Source of the DNA: Astrothelium macrocarpum
Lineage: Eukaryota; Ascomycota; Dothideomycetes; Trypetheliales; Trypetheliaceae
Length of the DNA stretch: 64,000 nt
Direction: 5' to 3'
Assembly: GCA_021030915.1 (NCBI GenBank)
Contig: JAGEMR010000002.1
Location: 124,001 to 188,000 of the forward strand
Position 1 is the stretch's first letter. Every line of letters begins with the position of its first letter. The notes below the pieces were generated by a model, which did no database searches, was not told where the DNA came from, and was given only the letters and a program-made list of their open reading frames with translations. Position numbers and translations under genes: made by a program. Positions 1-10,633 of this stretch are shown in pieces.

Positions 1-3000
1 TTAGTCCCAGCCGAGAACCAAATCACGCCTGCGGAGGAGTCAATCCCTTCCATAGTCTCACAGGAGACTTCCAAGGACCCAACGAAGCCTTTAGATGTTT
101 CTGCGCAGCGCCCTGCCATAAGTGGTTCGGCTAAGACCATTCTAAAACCGGGCGGTGGGAATCAGGGAAAGGCTGGTTTAGTGCTTAAAGGTATACCAGA
201 GGCGAAACCATCACTAGTTGCTAAACCTACTGCTACTGCGCCTCAAAAATCTCCTTGGGCGCAGCTTCCACCGGTCGACAAGGTATCTCCCGTACAAATA
301 AACCCGCAGCCTCCTCCACAACCCCAGTCTTCCCGGTTTCAGCAGAAAAATGCTCATGGTTTTGAGTCCATACCATCTCAGCCCTCTCCTGCTCGAGAAA
401 TTGCTGCAGACGATTTTGATAGATCCTGGCGTGACAACGAGCGTGGCCATCGAGAACTCTTTGATTCCAAGTCTGGTAAATATGAGCCTGTTCATGAAAA
501 CCGACGTGGATCGATAAGGCATGAACAAGGGTTTCGTCAACCAGCAGTGCTACAGCGGCCATCACCGTCGGGCCATGCCCCGCCTGCAGAACCGTCCCCT
601 GCGTTTCAAACTTCACGTTCGAGCACACAGGCTGATGGCATGCCATGGGGTCGACGTCGGACCTCGTCAACAGTGAGCGGAGGCAGTGGACAAATTGGTC
701 GACGAATGTCAATGACCCGACCACAAGACTTTTCTGCCGTTATTGATGACGCGCGAAGATCGCCATCGGTGAATGGTTCAGAGAATGTGGCTGGGCGAAA
801 CAGAATAGGTGGTGGACAATGGACTAATCACCAATCACCAGGTGTTGACAAGACCCAATTATCACCGGCGCCTATTTCTGTCGCGTCATCGGCAGATGAG
901 AAGGCGTCTCAGGTTGCGCCACCTGTGAATCATGGTGAAGACATGGCCGAATTGCAGAAGCGTGTGATGAGGGAGAAGCGTGAGTTGGCTAGGAAACGAA
1001 GGGAGGAAGAGGAGGCCAAATTAGAGGCAGAAAAGCGCGAACGATTACGACAAAAGCTAGAGGAACTTGGTCCAGTTCCTGATAAGAAAAAATCGCAGGA
1101 GCGACATCAGGACAGAGTACAGCAACCTGTTGTGAGAAATGTGGAACAACCCAATGTGAGGATGGGAATGACTCATGAACCGATTGTGAGATCTGGAATG
1201 GCAGAGCAACCGAATGGGCGAATAGCAGAACCAGCCATAGTGACTCCCACGGAAAAATCGTCAATAGCAACACAAGCGACAATAGCAACATCACCGCCCA
1301 AGCCTCCTCTACCAACGGCCAGTGGCGAAATTCAACAATACGGTTCAATCAAGCTGCACCCACCTCAAACCCTATATAAAAGCAGCAGCGCTGACGGAAA
1401 GCTCGATCCCAGACCTTCTCCTGAACATCTCTCTCAAACTCAGCTTTCGCCTACTGTTCAGCAACTTCAATCCCATTCTCAGCAACTTTCGCCTTCATTA
1501 GCACCATTGCCTACAGCAGTCTCTGCCTCTTCTTCAACAGACTTTTCAGAAATCAATTCACATCCACCAAATCCTCCAAACCTTGGCGCCAGACAGCAAT
1601 TTGCCGATTTGGACAGATCGCGGTTCATTCAGCCACCACTCCGAGAGCGACATCAAGCCTCTTGGAACTCGCCTCACTCAACTCGTCCAAATCATTCTAC
1701 TTGGTTATCTAGCAACATGGCTCCAGGTGGTGAAACTTGGTCCCGCCCTATTCCTCAGCCAATTGCCATTGGCAGCAATTCATTCAATAATGGCTATCGC
1801 AATGAAGCCAAAAGCCCCTACTCTCCTACTTTTGGTCATCGCAATCAACCACATGGACCTGGTCCGATCGCTCCTCCAAACACCAACTCCGGTCTGACTC
1901 CAAGCCAAGCCTTTGAGAAACAGCCCAACGCTCTTCACCAGGACCATCAATCCACTACTTCTATGGTCAACTCTGGTACAGTCAGTCGTTTCGGCCCAAC
2001 AACCTTTCGCTCGCCAAAGATTTTCAAATCCGAATGGGAAAACGACGATGGAATCTTCATTGAAGTGAGCAAGGAGCAGTACAACAGTTGGGCGCTTACC
2101 GCCAAGGAAAAATATGATAGTGCCCTCAAGATGTATATTCATCGTCGCAAGAAGCATGAGGGACTGGTGGCAACGCATACGGTCATCAAAGAGAAGTTTG
2201 TCCAGCTTGAACATGACCTTGTGGATCGCGAAGGAACTACTGGCGTCGTCATGAACATCACTCATGGAGCAAAAGACAATGCTGACACTTCTTCGACTAT
2301 GCAAGCTCAATCTACCACTACTGCGAATGGACCAGCTCAATCCGATGTCCAGGTCAAAGCAGCAAATCGGAACGATGCTGCTCTGAAGACGTCTGTCCCG
2401 AACCCAATCCCACCACATTTGCGCAATGTGAAGCCCAGACCCGATCCAAAGCCAGTCGATCAGTCCTCTGCTGGCCCAAGCACCGCAGCGCAGAATCAGC
2501 TTCCTCCACATTTGCGCAATGTGAAGCCAAGACCTACCCAGCAAGTGGAATCCTCCATGGCGGCTCAGCTTGGTGCAAAGCCAATGGAACGCAACGCGAG
2601 TCCTCTTCCGGAAACTGCTTCCGTACCACCGGCTTTTACTGGAGATAGCCAATACCGCAACGCGCAACCCAAAGTCAGCATGCCTGGTAATCCTCCAAAA
2701 TTCTCGACCGAACACACGCTTCAGCAAGTGCCCTATCCACAGGCAATTGGCAGTGGTCGCACTTCTCGGTTCTTTCCAACAGTTGTTGTTGGCGACAGCC
2801 CACCTCCCGAGTCCACAGATCACCCGGTTTATGATGGAAACAGCAAGAACCCGCGTGTCAACCTCCCTAAAATGATTGTGGTCAAGCTACCACCAACTCA
2901 GGCGGCCGCGCCTGCAACAATTCAAGAACAGGCTCCCTCCGCTGTCCAGAAGCAGACACAGATTCCAGCAGGAACAGTTCCAATTGCCAAAACGACGACA

Positions 3001-3612
3001 TGGGTGGATAGGATCAATCACCTGGTCCATAAGAACGAGCTTCCCGCTGCCGTTCCACCTCAGCGAGCTGCCGCCTCTACGCTCGACACCTCTACCAAAG
3101 AGCCGCTCAACGACAACGCCCAACCTTATGCAGTATCCGTGTCTCTTCCAGGCGCCGAGCGTAGTGGCTTTAGCTCTGACATTGGGTTTGCCGTGACCTC
3201 CAAGAACACGGCAGATTTTCTCCTCGAGGATCGAGAGTTCGGGTCCTTGCCGACTGTGAGGCTTCCAAAGGGCACAAACTCAGGACAGGTCGACAACCCA
3301 AAGCCCATGACACTCTTGAGCATCTATCCCAATTCCAAAGTCAATCAGCCCCGTGTTGTTGACTCCGAGACGTCCAAGGACTTCGTCAAGGAAGGCAATA
3401 CCTCTGACTCCAAACAACCCTCGGTCATGCACGTCAAGTTGCCAGGTAACGGAAGGGCCATTCCTGTAACTCCTTCAAACACCACAGTGGGCAAGATTGA
3501 GGCTAACAAGGGCTCCGTTGCCAAAGCTGCTCCTGTTGGTGGCAACAACTCTACTCCGCCTCGTAAGAAGAACCAGTGGCCAAAGGTGCCAAAGGCGCCA
3601 AGGCGTCGCTAG
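1..3612 (+). CDS. Large Ser/Pro/Gln-rich protein, C-terminal part (5' partial)
   Basis: The frame is open from base 1 to the TAG at 3610-3612, so at least 1,203 residues are present and the start lies outside the window. GTG at 181 is not a start. Most of the protein is low-complexity Ser/Pro/Gln/Asn sequence. Three parts stand out: a highly charged, probably helical segment at about bases 946-1070 (rich in K/R/E), a more ordered helical stretch at about 2026-2225, and two copies of PPHLRNVKPR at about 2410-2440 and 2500-2532. PPHLR-type motifs occur in the disordered N-termini of Ded1/DDX3 helicases, but no helicase domain is visible. The protein ends in a basic tail, PPRKKNQWPKVPKAPRRR. I do not recognise the family; a disordered RNA- or nucleus-associated scaffold is a guess. 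No intron is needed. Confidence 0.85.
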   Translation, partial: LVPAENQITPAEESIPSIVSQETSKDPTKPLDVSAQRPAISGSAKTILKPGGGNQGKAGLVLKGIPEAKPSLVAKPTATAPQKSPWAQLPPVDKVSPVQINPQPPPQPQSSRFQQKNAHGFESIPSQPSPAREIAADDFDRSWRDNERGHRELFDSKSGKYEPVHENRRGSIRHEQGFRQPAVLQRPSPSGHAPPAEPSPAFQTSRSSTQADGMPWGRRRTSSTVSGGSGQIGRRMSMTRPQDFSAVIDDARRSPSVNGSENVAGRNRIGGGQWTNHQSPGVDKTQLSPAPISVASSADEKASQVAPPVNHGEDMAELQKRVMREKRELARKRREEEEAKLEAEKRERLRQKLEELGPVPDKKKSQERHQDRVQQPVVRNVEQPNVRMGMTHEPIVRSGMAEQPNGRIAEPAIVTPTEKSSIATQATIATSPPKPPLPTASGEIQQYGSIKLHPPQTLYKSSSADGKLDPRPSPEHLSQTQLSPTVQQLQSHSQQLSPSLAPLPTAVSASSSTDFSEINSHPPNPPNLGARQQFADLDRSRFIQPPLRERHQASWNSPHSTRPNHSTWLSSNMAPGGETWSRPIPQPIAIGSNSFNNGYRNEAKSPYSPTFGHRNQPHGPGPIAPPNTNSGLTPSQAFEKQPNALHQDHQSTTSMVNSGTVSRFGPTTFRSPKIFKSEWENDDGIFIEVSKEQYNSWALTAKEKYDSALKMYIHRRKKHEGLVATHTVIKEKFVQLEHDLVDREGTTGVVMNITHGAKDNADTSSTMQAQSTTTANGPAQSDVQVKAANRNDAALKTSVPNPIPPHLRNVKPRPDPKPVDQSSAGPSTAAQNQLPPHLRNVKPRPTQQVESSMAAQLGAKPMERNASPLPETASVPPAFTGDSQYRNAQPKVSMPGNPPKFSTEHTLQQVPYPQAIGSGRTSRFFPTVVVGDSPPPESTDHPVYDGNSKNPRVNLPKMIVVKLPPTQAAAPATIQEQAPSAVQKQTQIPAGTVPIAKTTTWVDRINHLVHKNELPAAVPPQRAAASTLDTSTKEPLNDNAQPYAVSVSLPGAERSGFSSDIGFAVTSKNTADFLLEDREFGSLPTVRLPKGTNSGQVDNPKPMTLLSIYPNSKVNQPRVVDSETSKDFVKEGNTSDSKQPSVMHVKLPGNGRAIPVTPSNTTVGKIEANKGSVAKAAPVGGNNSTPPRKKNQWPKVPKAPRRR

Positions 3613-4080
3613 GCGACTCTTGCCAGTATGCCGGCAGTCACGTCTCAGCTACGACTGTGCCTAATTTCGCGTTGCAATCATGTACCAGCATAATCCTTCA
3701 CTGCTCTACACCATCGTGCAACGACAAAGATCTGAATCTAACTTTACCCTTTGTTCGCCATGACACTTGGACGAACACATGATACAAAACAAATACGATA
3801 CAGATCAGCTCTGTTCTTTTTTCTGCAGGCTCTCTAGGTGTTTTCAGTCTGGTCGGAGGTTTGTTTCACACGGTATTGCTGGTTGCTTGAAGTTTGCACT
3901 GCACTACGATGTCTCGTACAGGGCAGCGATTATCGACATCATTCTCGGCTTTGTGTTGTGCTATTTGGGGTGTTTCTTTCATTGGGATTTCTATGCTGTG
4001 GATAACTGAAGGCAATCGATTGACTGTTGCATCGCGAAGGAGGCGGTCAATCATTTACTTGTGCCATGAATACAACATGC

Positions 4081-4146
4081 AGGGGAGGAAGAGGTGATTA
4101 TGCCCAGAAATAGAATATATAGGGGAGGAAGAGGCGACTGTGCCCA
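4081..4146. repeat. Two-copy 40-bp-period direct repeat
   Basis: A 26-base unit beginning AGGGGAGGAAGAGG and ending TGCCCA occurs at 4081-4106 and 4121-4146. The copies differ at three positions, all C/T or G/A. Related looser blocks (GGAGGCGGTCAATCAT, GGAGGCAGTCATTCAT, each followed by TGTGCCAT) flank it at about 4039-4066 and 4241-4268. Confidence 0.6.
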
Positions 4147-4968
4147 TGAACACTATTGACTGCTGTGATGAATGCAGCCTATAATCTGCTGTTGCTGAAC
4201 ACGATATTGAAGAGGCATTGAATTGGCTGCTGCGCCATAACGGAGGCAGTCATTCATCTGTTGTGCCATTGATCTGAGAGGAACCAGCGTCTGAGCTGGT
4301 CAGCTGTGCTTTGCTTTACATGAGCTCTTTTCTCTGGTAGTTGGTCGTTTAGTTAGTAATGTAAGGATCTTGAAACTATACATCGTGTAATCTCTGAATT
4401 GTGACCCTCGTAGCCTCTAATTTCATCAAGAAGCGGATTGCAGGATCAAGTTGCTCACGCGCGCCGCAATTCTGTATAAGAACACCATGGACAATCTTGA
4501 ACAGCATCGCGTCTTCCGGCTTTGAAATGTGTTATGTTCTTCTACCAAGTAAAATCACTTAAAAGTATTGGCTTTAGCTAAGACATCAACGGCCGTGGCC
4601 GCATCCATGGCGGGTGTATGCAGGGCTGCTAGGGGTGTAGATTGGCCTGCTCTAATGCCAGCCTTCTTTTATGGGCATGTTTGGCTTCATATCCCATTAG
4701 ACATTCAGGCCGTAGAAGCAATGTGCATAGGTTCGAACGCTTGGGCCTAAAAAGCTTTGCGCACGGATAAATTCAGGCTGAATGCAACCTTTCTCCGGAC
4801 AAATTCTCTTTGCATTACCATGCTTGCTCATCAATGTCGACAGATCTGCTAGGATTCTCCACCATGTTTGCCGGAGCCTCCACACGGCTCTACGTCTAGC
4901 TCAGGGGATCACGTAGATCTAGATGCTTAGCGCAAAGTCTCTCCTTGCAAACGCGCTGGGAAGATCGA

Positions 4969-4976
4969 TATTTAAA
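4969..4976 (+). promoter_or_regulatory. TATA-like box upstream of beta-galactosidase gene
   Basis: TATTTAAA lies 93 bases before the ATG at 5069, a plausible position for a core promoter. This is a motif match only. Confidence 0.3.
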
Positions 4977-5068
4977 GATTGTGCAGGGCTCTTTTCGACA
5001 AGATGGAGATGAGAGTCAGTCGCCGGCTTCTCAGGATAGGTGGGTAATGCTCATTTTTGACTATCATC

Positions 5069-8000
5069 ATGTTTGTTCTTCTCACGCATCTCGTCGTTGT
5101 TTTCTGCTGGCTACTGCAAGTCGCCGCGCTTTCCATCGGGCCTCACCATGGCGTCAGTCTCAAAGCGCATCGGCGAGGAGCTTTACAAGATCTTGTAAGT
5201 GTCATTTTTTGAGATTGAGAGAAAGGATCTTGCCTCATTATCTAAGGTGACTTGGGATGAGCACTCGATTTTTGTCCGGGGCGAGCGCATCATGTTTTTT
5301 AGTGGGGAATTCCATCCCTTTAGGCTACCTGTCCCGGACCTCTGGCTTGACGTTTTCCAAAAGATCAAGGCTCTTGGGTTCAGCGGCGTATCATTCTATA
5401 CGGACTGGAGCCTTTTAGAAGGCAACAGAGGTGAGATTGTGACCGATGGAATCTGGAGTCTCGACAAATTTTTCCAAGCTGCGAGTGAGGCCGGCATTTA
5501 TCTGTTAGCTAGACCAGGACCGTACATCAACGCCGAAACGGCTTCAGGAGGCCTTCCAGGTTGGACACTCAGGTTTAATGTAACTTTGCGGTCAGGTACT
5601 CCGGAGTACTTGGATGCTACGCAGCAATATTTATCGACTCTGGGCAGGATCATTGCAGATGCACAAATTACCAATGGCGGACCTGTCATAATGGTTCAGC
5701 CGGAAAATGAATACACCACCTGGCCTGGGGCAAACCCGTTTCCAGAGCAGCAAAATCGTGAGGTGATGGCATTTACAGAAAATCAACTCCGGGATGCGGG
5801 GATCGTGGTCCCGCTCATGGTCAATGACAATGAGAATGCTGGGTACTGGGCTCCTGGATCAGGACTTGGGGCTGTCGACCTGTATGGAATCGATTCGTAT
5901 CCCATGCGATATGACTGTAGTACTACCTTACCTTGGTAGGCCATGCCTCTGCTAATGGTGACAGGTGCGGATTATTACATTTGGCCTACGATTCGATTCA
6001 ACCAGACTTGGCAGATATCTCATCAGATGAATAGTCCCACTACCCCTTTTGCAATCGCCGAGTTTCAGGGCGGCTCAGGGACTGGATGGTACACACTAAG
6101 CTCTTTCCCCAACTAAACTTTTTTGACGTGATCACAGGGGAGGTGTAAATCAAAGCGATTGCGCGATTCTTGTTAACAATCAAGCGGAGAGAGTTGTATA
6201 CAAGAACAACTACAGCTTCGGTGCCACCATTTTCAATATCTACATGGTGAGGTGTTCATGGGATGCACAACTCATAAACTGACTGACGGAAATAGACTTA
6301 TGGCGGCACTAACTGGGGAAATCTTGGTTATCATGGAGGTGATTCTAGCTATGACTACGGCGCGGCTATTACCGAAGACCGACTTGTATGGAGGGAAAAG
6401 TACAGCGAGCTCAAACTACAAGCAAACTTTCTGAAGGTTTCGCTCGCGTATCTCACAGCGATTCCGGGGAGCGAAGGTAATGGTACATATGCGTCGACAA
6501 GTGCGATTGGCGTTACGCCGCTTTTTGGCAATAGTAGCCAGACAAATTTCTATGTTACAAGACACGCCGACTTTACATCGAATGAGACTACGACATATCA
6601 GCTCAAGCTTGCAACAAGCGTCGGCAATTTAACGCTTCCTCAGCTCGGTGGATCTTTGACTTTGTTTGGACGTGACGCCAAGATTCACGTTACCGATTAT
6701 GACGTGGGCGGAATCAACATGCTTTACTCAACAGCAGAAGTGTACTCATGGGCCAGGAACACTGGAAACAGAACACTTCTTGTCCTGTATGGTGGCGCCG
6801 ACGAGATTCATGAGGCTGCTTTCCCGGCTTCTCTGGGACACCCCAGGGTCTCCGAAGGTTCTGGTGTGACAATTCAGTATCGAGATGCACATATCCTTCT
6901 GCACTGGACCGTTACACCTCAACGTAGAGTTGTCAAAATCGGTGACCTTGAAGTCCATTTGCTGTGGAGAAACGAGGCTTACAATTATTGGGTAATGGAG
7001 CTTCCTGCTGTAGCGCCGATTAACAACTTTACCTCGATGTCGAAGCAATTGGCCATCGTGAAAGCCGGATACCTCCTGCGAAACGCGAACCTCATAGGCG
7101 ACGAGCTCCTTTTGACTGGAGACCTTAACGCAACCACAGACCTTGAGGTCATTTCCATCCCACGTCCTGTCTCGCAAATCTCTTTCAACGACGAGCTTAT
7201 CCCCTCCAAACAGTCCCCAGAAGGTCGGCTTACTGCCACCGTCTCTTACAAACCCCCCAACGTCACCATCCCCAATCTCTCCAATCTCGAATGGAAGTAT
7301 CTCGATTCGATCCCTGAAATCCAGCCCAACTACAGTGATGCCCTTTGGACCGTCTGCAACCAAACCTACTCCAACGAAAACCGTACCCTCACCACCCCAG
7401 TCTCCCTTTACGCCAGTGACTACGGCTACCACACCGGTTCTCTCCTCTATCGTGCGCACTTCCTCTCTAGCCTCAACACCACATCCCTTTACCTCAACGT
7501 CACCGGAGGCATTGGCTTCGGCCACTCCATCTGGCTCAACTCCACCTTCCTCGGCTCCTTCCCCGGCAACGGCAGTCTTGAATTTTTTGCCCAGACTCTT
7601 CCTCTTTCCCCCGACCTCCCTGCCAATACCCGGCAGACTCTCACTGTATTAATCGACCACATGGGCCAAGACGAAGAAGCGCCCGGCACGGATGCCGTCA
7701 AGTTCCCACGTGGCATCCTCGACTTCGCCATCGGTGGGGTAGAGGCTCATGGCGTGCAATGGCGCATGACGGGGAACCTGGGCGGTGAGGCATACCGTGA
7801 CAAAGCACGGGGGCCACGAAATGAAGGCGCAATGTACGCGGAGCGGCAGGGATACCATCTCCCGGATCCGCCGAGCGCGGGGTGGGCGGTAGCGAGTCCC
7901 GTTGAGGATGGGTTGAGCATGCCGGGCGTGGGATTTTATGTAACGAGCTTTGAATTGGATGTACCCAAGAAATGGGATGTACCGATGAGCTTTGTGTTTA

Positions 8001-8296
8001 ATGGGTCTGCGAGTGCGGAGAGTGGGTTCAATTATCGATGCCAGCTGTTTGTGAATGGATATCAATTTGGAAAGTATGTGAATAATTTGGGCCCACAGAC
8101 TGTGTTCCCTGTGCCGGAGGGAATTCTAAATCATAATGGGAAAAACGATATTGCATTGACGTTGTGGGCACAGGATGTTGGTGGAGCGAAGGTGGGTGGG
8201 TTGGCGTTGGTGCCGCAAAGGGTGATAAAGTCGGGATACACTAAACCAGGACTGTCGCCAATGCCTGCATGGACACCGAGAGTAGGAGCATATTAA
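5069..8296 (+). CDS. lacA: Secreted beta-galactosidase, GH35
   Basis: Exons 5069-5194, 5247-5916, 5965-6088, 6138-6246, 6296-8296 give 1,009 residues with all phases consistent; about 1,000 residues is usual for fungal GH35 enzymes. It hydrolyses terminal beta-D-galactosides outside the cell. The start gives a hydrophobic signal peptide (MFVLLTHLVVVFCWLL). The GH35 barrel begins at VTWDEHSIFVRGERI just after intron 1. The acid/base Glu is in QPENEY (about residue 197) and the nucleophile in AIAEFQGG (about residue 298), matching the spacing in characterised Penicillium/Aspergillus enzymes. Beta-sandwich domains and many N-glycosylation sequons follow. Introns are 52, 48, 49 and 49 nt. It is convergent with the F-box-like gene. 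Sequence alone does not tell lactose from pectic galactan side-chain preference. Confidence 0.95.
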
Positions 8297-8670
8297 GCGT
8301 GGAATGTGTCGGGTCACTGGCATCTTGCCTCTCTAAGATTGAAGGCCTTATTTATTAGCAACAACAGCAACTTTTGATTTTGGTATCTGATGTGTTGAAC
8401 TTTTTGCACAAAGAAGCCACCCATGCTCATAACGTCATAATCGCCCAGAAGCACGAGAAGCCACCTGTTGCAAACATATCATACAGTCTCTCCGTTGTGC
8501 AACGATCTGGATAAAGCTTTGAAAAAATGTTCCCGGTATCAATCAGATAAGATACCGAAATTCCAGCAGAGCGAAATAACATGAGTTCATCTCATCATAA
8601 GAAAATATTCGTGATGCTCAATTCGGGCAGAAAGCCTACTCATCTGTGGGAAAAGCTCTTGTATTATTCA
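8297..8670. other. Convergent 3' intergenic region
   Basis: 374 bases between the ends of two convergent genes. Only 3' UTR-like sequence is seen; no ORF or repeat. Confidence 0.6.
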
Positions 8671-10345
8671 TCATCCAGGTACCGACTCCAGGCCCAGACG
8701 TTTGAGCTCCTTCCTTGTTAGGTTATGTTCTGTGTCTTGCCAGCCGACAAGGCCGGCCGGGGGGTGACCTTTGAAATGTGTGTTCACGACAGGTAGAGCC
8801 GCGAGACTCGAATTTTCGAACGTGAGTGGTGGTGGTGGAGACCCGGACCTATGAGAGCCATGCTACGTATTGTCAGTGAAATGAATGACAATGAGGGCAC
8901 CGATCAGCAGTACTCACATATTCACAAGGACAATTGTATGCGACGTATGCTTGTAAAATGTCCATGTCGGCTTGAACACCGGGCTCGGATGAGAGACCTG
9001 CGATGGCTTGATCCATCATGGTATACGCGATTTGATAGTCCCCTCGAGCCGACTGCACGATTGCAGCGAAATGGGAAGCTTGGTACATCTTTCTGTCGGT
9101 CCCGTGACAGATTGCCGCCGCGTTCCCGAACAAATCTTTGGCAAAAAGCTCCGCTTCGTCCCATTCACCTGCTCGCATTGCTAACATGCCAAGCATGTAG
9201 TTCGTGTCGAAGGAAAGGGCAGAAAGAGAATGGCGCCAGTCACAGCACGTTTGGTCCTTGTAGGTACCATTGTCGTCGCACGGTACAATATTCTTGCCCC
9301 AGATGGAGAAAATGACGTTGCACTTCCATTCAGCGGGCTTAAGATTGCCTGCCATGATGGCTCTATTGGCTTCATATTTCAGCTGGCGTGCCATCTCCAC
9401 AAAATCCCATCCCATGGCATAGACCCAGATGACATTTTGCGACATCTCCCGTTTGACGTCATCCGCCAATTGGGCGTCCACAGGGCCCATAATAGTGAGC
9501 TGGTAAGCGGCACCGTGGATTGCCTTGAACGGCTCGAGAACGGCTAACTGTTCGTCTACGGTTGGTGGCCCGAACGAACCAGGACGTACTTCCAGATCGA
9601 TCATGCATGCCTGCGAATTGGGACGACTAGTGACGGTTTTGATTGGTCGCTGGTCCCTGGCGGATTTAATGAACGTGTATTTCCCTAGATAACCAAAGCT
9701 GAAAGCTTTGAACATGCGACAGAGAAAGGGAAGGTCTTGCGCGAGCATCAGGCATTTGGTCAATGTCGGATCACGCATACACTCTTCGCAAACGCCTTCG
9801 CTGGCTGCATGTCGGTGGGGCTTGGGAGTAGTGAATTGCGCAAACAGTCGATGCTCACGAAAAGTGTCCAAGTGGTGGGTGGAGACGAGGGGAACGCCGA
9901 AGCCCCTCGTGTTTTGCTCGAAGAAGTGACCGGTATAATGAACGAGCACAAAAATGTTCGACTTGTACAAAACTGGCCGACTCTCCTGGTAAGTAGCGCG
10001 GCTGACACGAAGGATTCCCGTGTGGAAGTGATAGGTGTGCGGACTGCCATTGTCAGGGTCGTCGAGCACGTAGTCGGAGTGCAGAAGGCATTCGTAGATT
10101 TGCTTTCGGATCTCCAAAGGGAAGGGCAGCCTGGTTTTGACTAGAGCAGCAGCGTCCGTATGTGGCATGATGAAGGTCGTGCCGAATTCGGTGTTGTCCC
10201 GGGAAACATGTTTACCTTTCGTGATGCTCAAATGCGCGAGGGCCATGTGCTGCGAGGTGGCATGCTTGATCGCGTCAGCACTGGTGATGACTTTGGGCCC
10301 ACCAGTGTCAGACTCTGACGAGGCCTGCTCAACGTCCTGCCCCAT
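8671..10345 (-). CDS. F-box-like / 2EXR-like conserved fungal protein
   Basis: Exons 8918-10345 and 8671-8862 on the minus strand give 539 residues. The ATG at 10345 is the first in the frame; an in-frame TTG at 10390 extends the frame but lies in sequence that looks like an intron end (CTGAT, then CAG at 10349-10347), so an extra 5' exon is possible. The N-terminal region holds LPFPLEIRKQIYECLL, typical of the short F-box-like segment shared by many Pezizomycotina proteins (2EXR type). Most such proteins have no known function. The 55-nt intron (GTGAGT...TAG) near the 3' end is inferred: reading through stops after 14 residues, whereas splicing opens a 63-residue tail containing WQDTEHNLTRKELKRLGL, which looks coding. 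Confidence 0.8.
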
Positions 10346-10633
10346 GCCTGATTGGACGAGTAGATCAGCAGACAAAGCCAAATTAGACAAGATCTGGGGA
10401 AGGGGCTTCAGGCCGCACTCACGTCTGGAGATGATTGGATCTAAGTACCGTTTCCCACGCCCCGTCGACCAAGGCTAGTTGTAAAAGCAAACATACGACA
10501 GGGTGTTCAACGAGGTCAAGTGGGCATCAGATTTTTACAGAAGGGGCAAGCGCACTCGCCACTTGCGCGACTGAGACGGCACGGGCGTGATGTCACGCGT
10601 TTATGGATGCATCTATCTCCATCGTCCCCCAGC

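Larger units (their letters stand above)
3613..5068. other. Intergenic region, 1.46 kb
   Basis: 3' flank of the large Ser/Pro-rich gene and 5' flank of the beta-galactosidase gene. Short open frames here have no recognisable composition. It holds one imperfect tandem repeat (4081-4146) and a TATA-like AT stretch (4969-4976). Confidence 0.6.

Noticed and set aside
1780..2823. 347-codon frame antisense to the large Ser/Pro-rich gene
   Set aside because: It lies entirely opposite a secure gene; long antisense frames arise from its codon bias.
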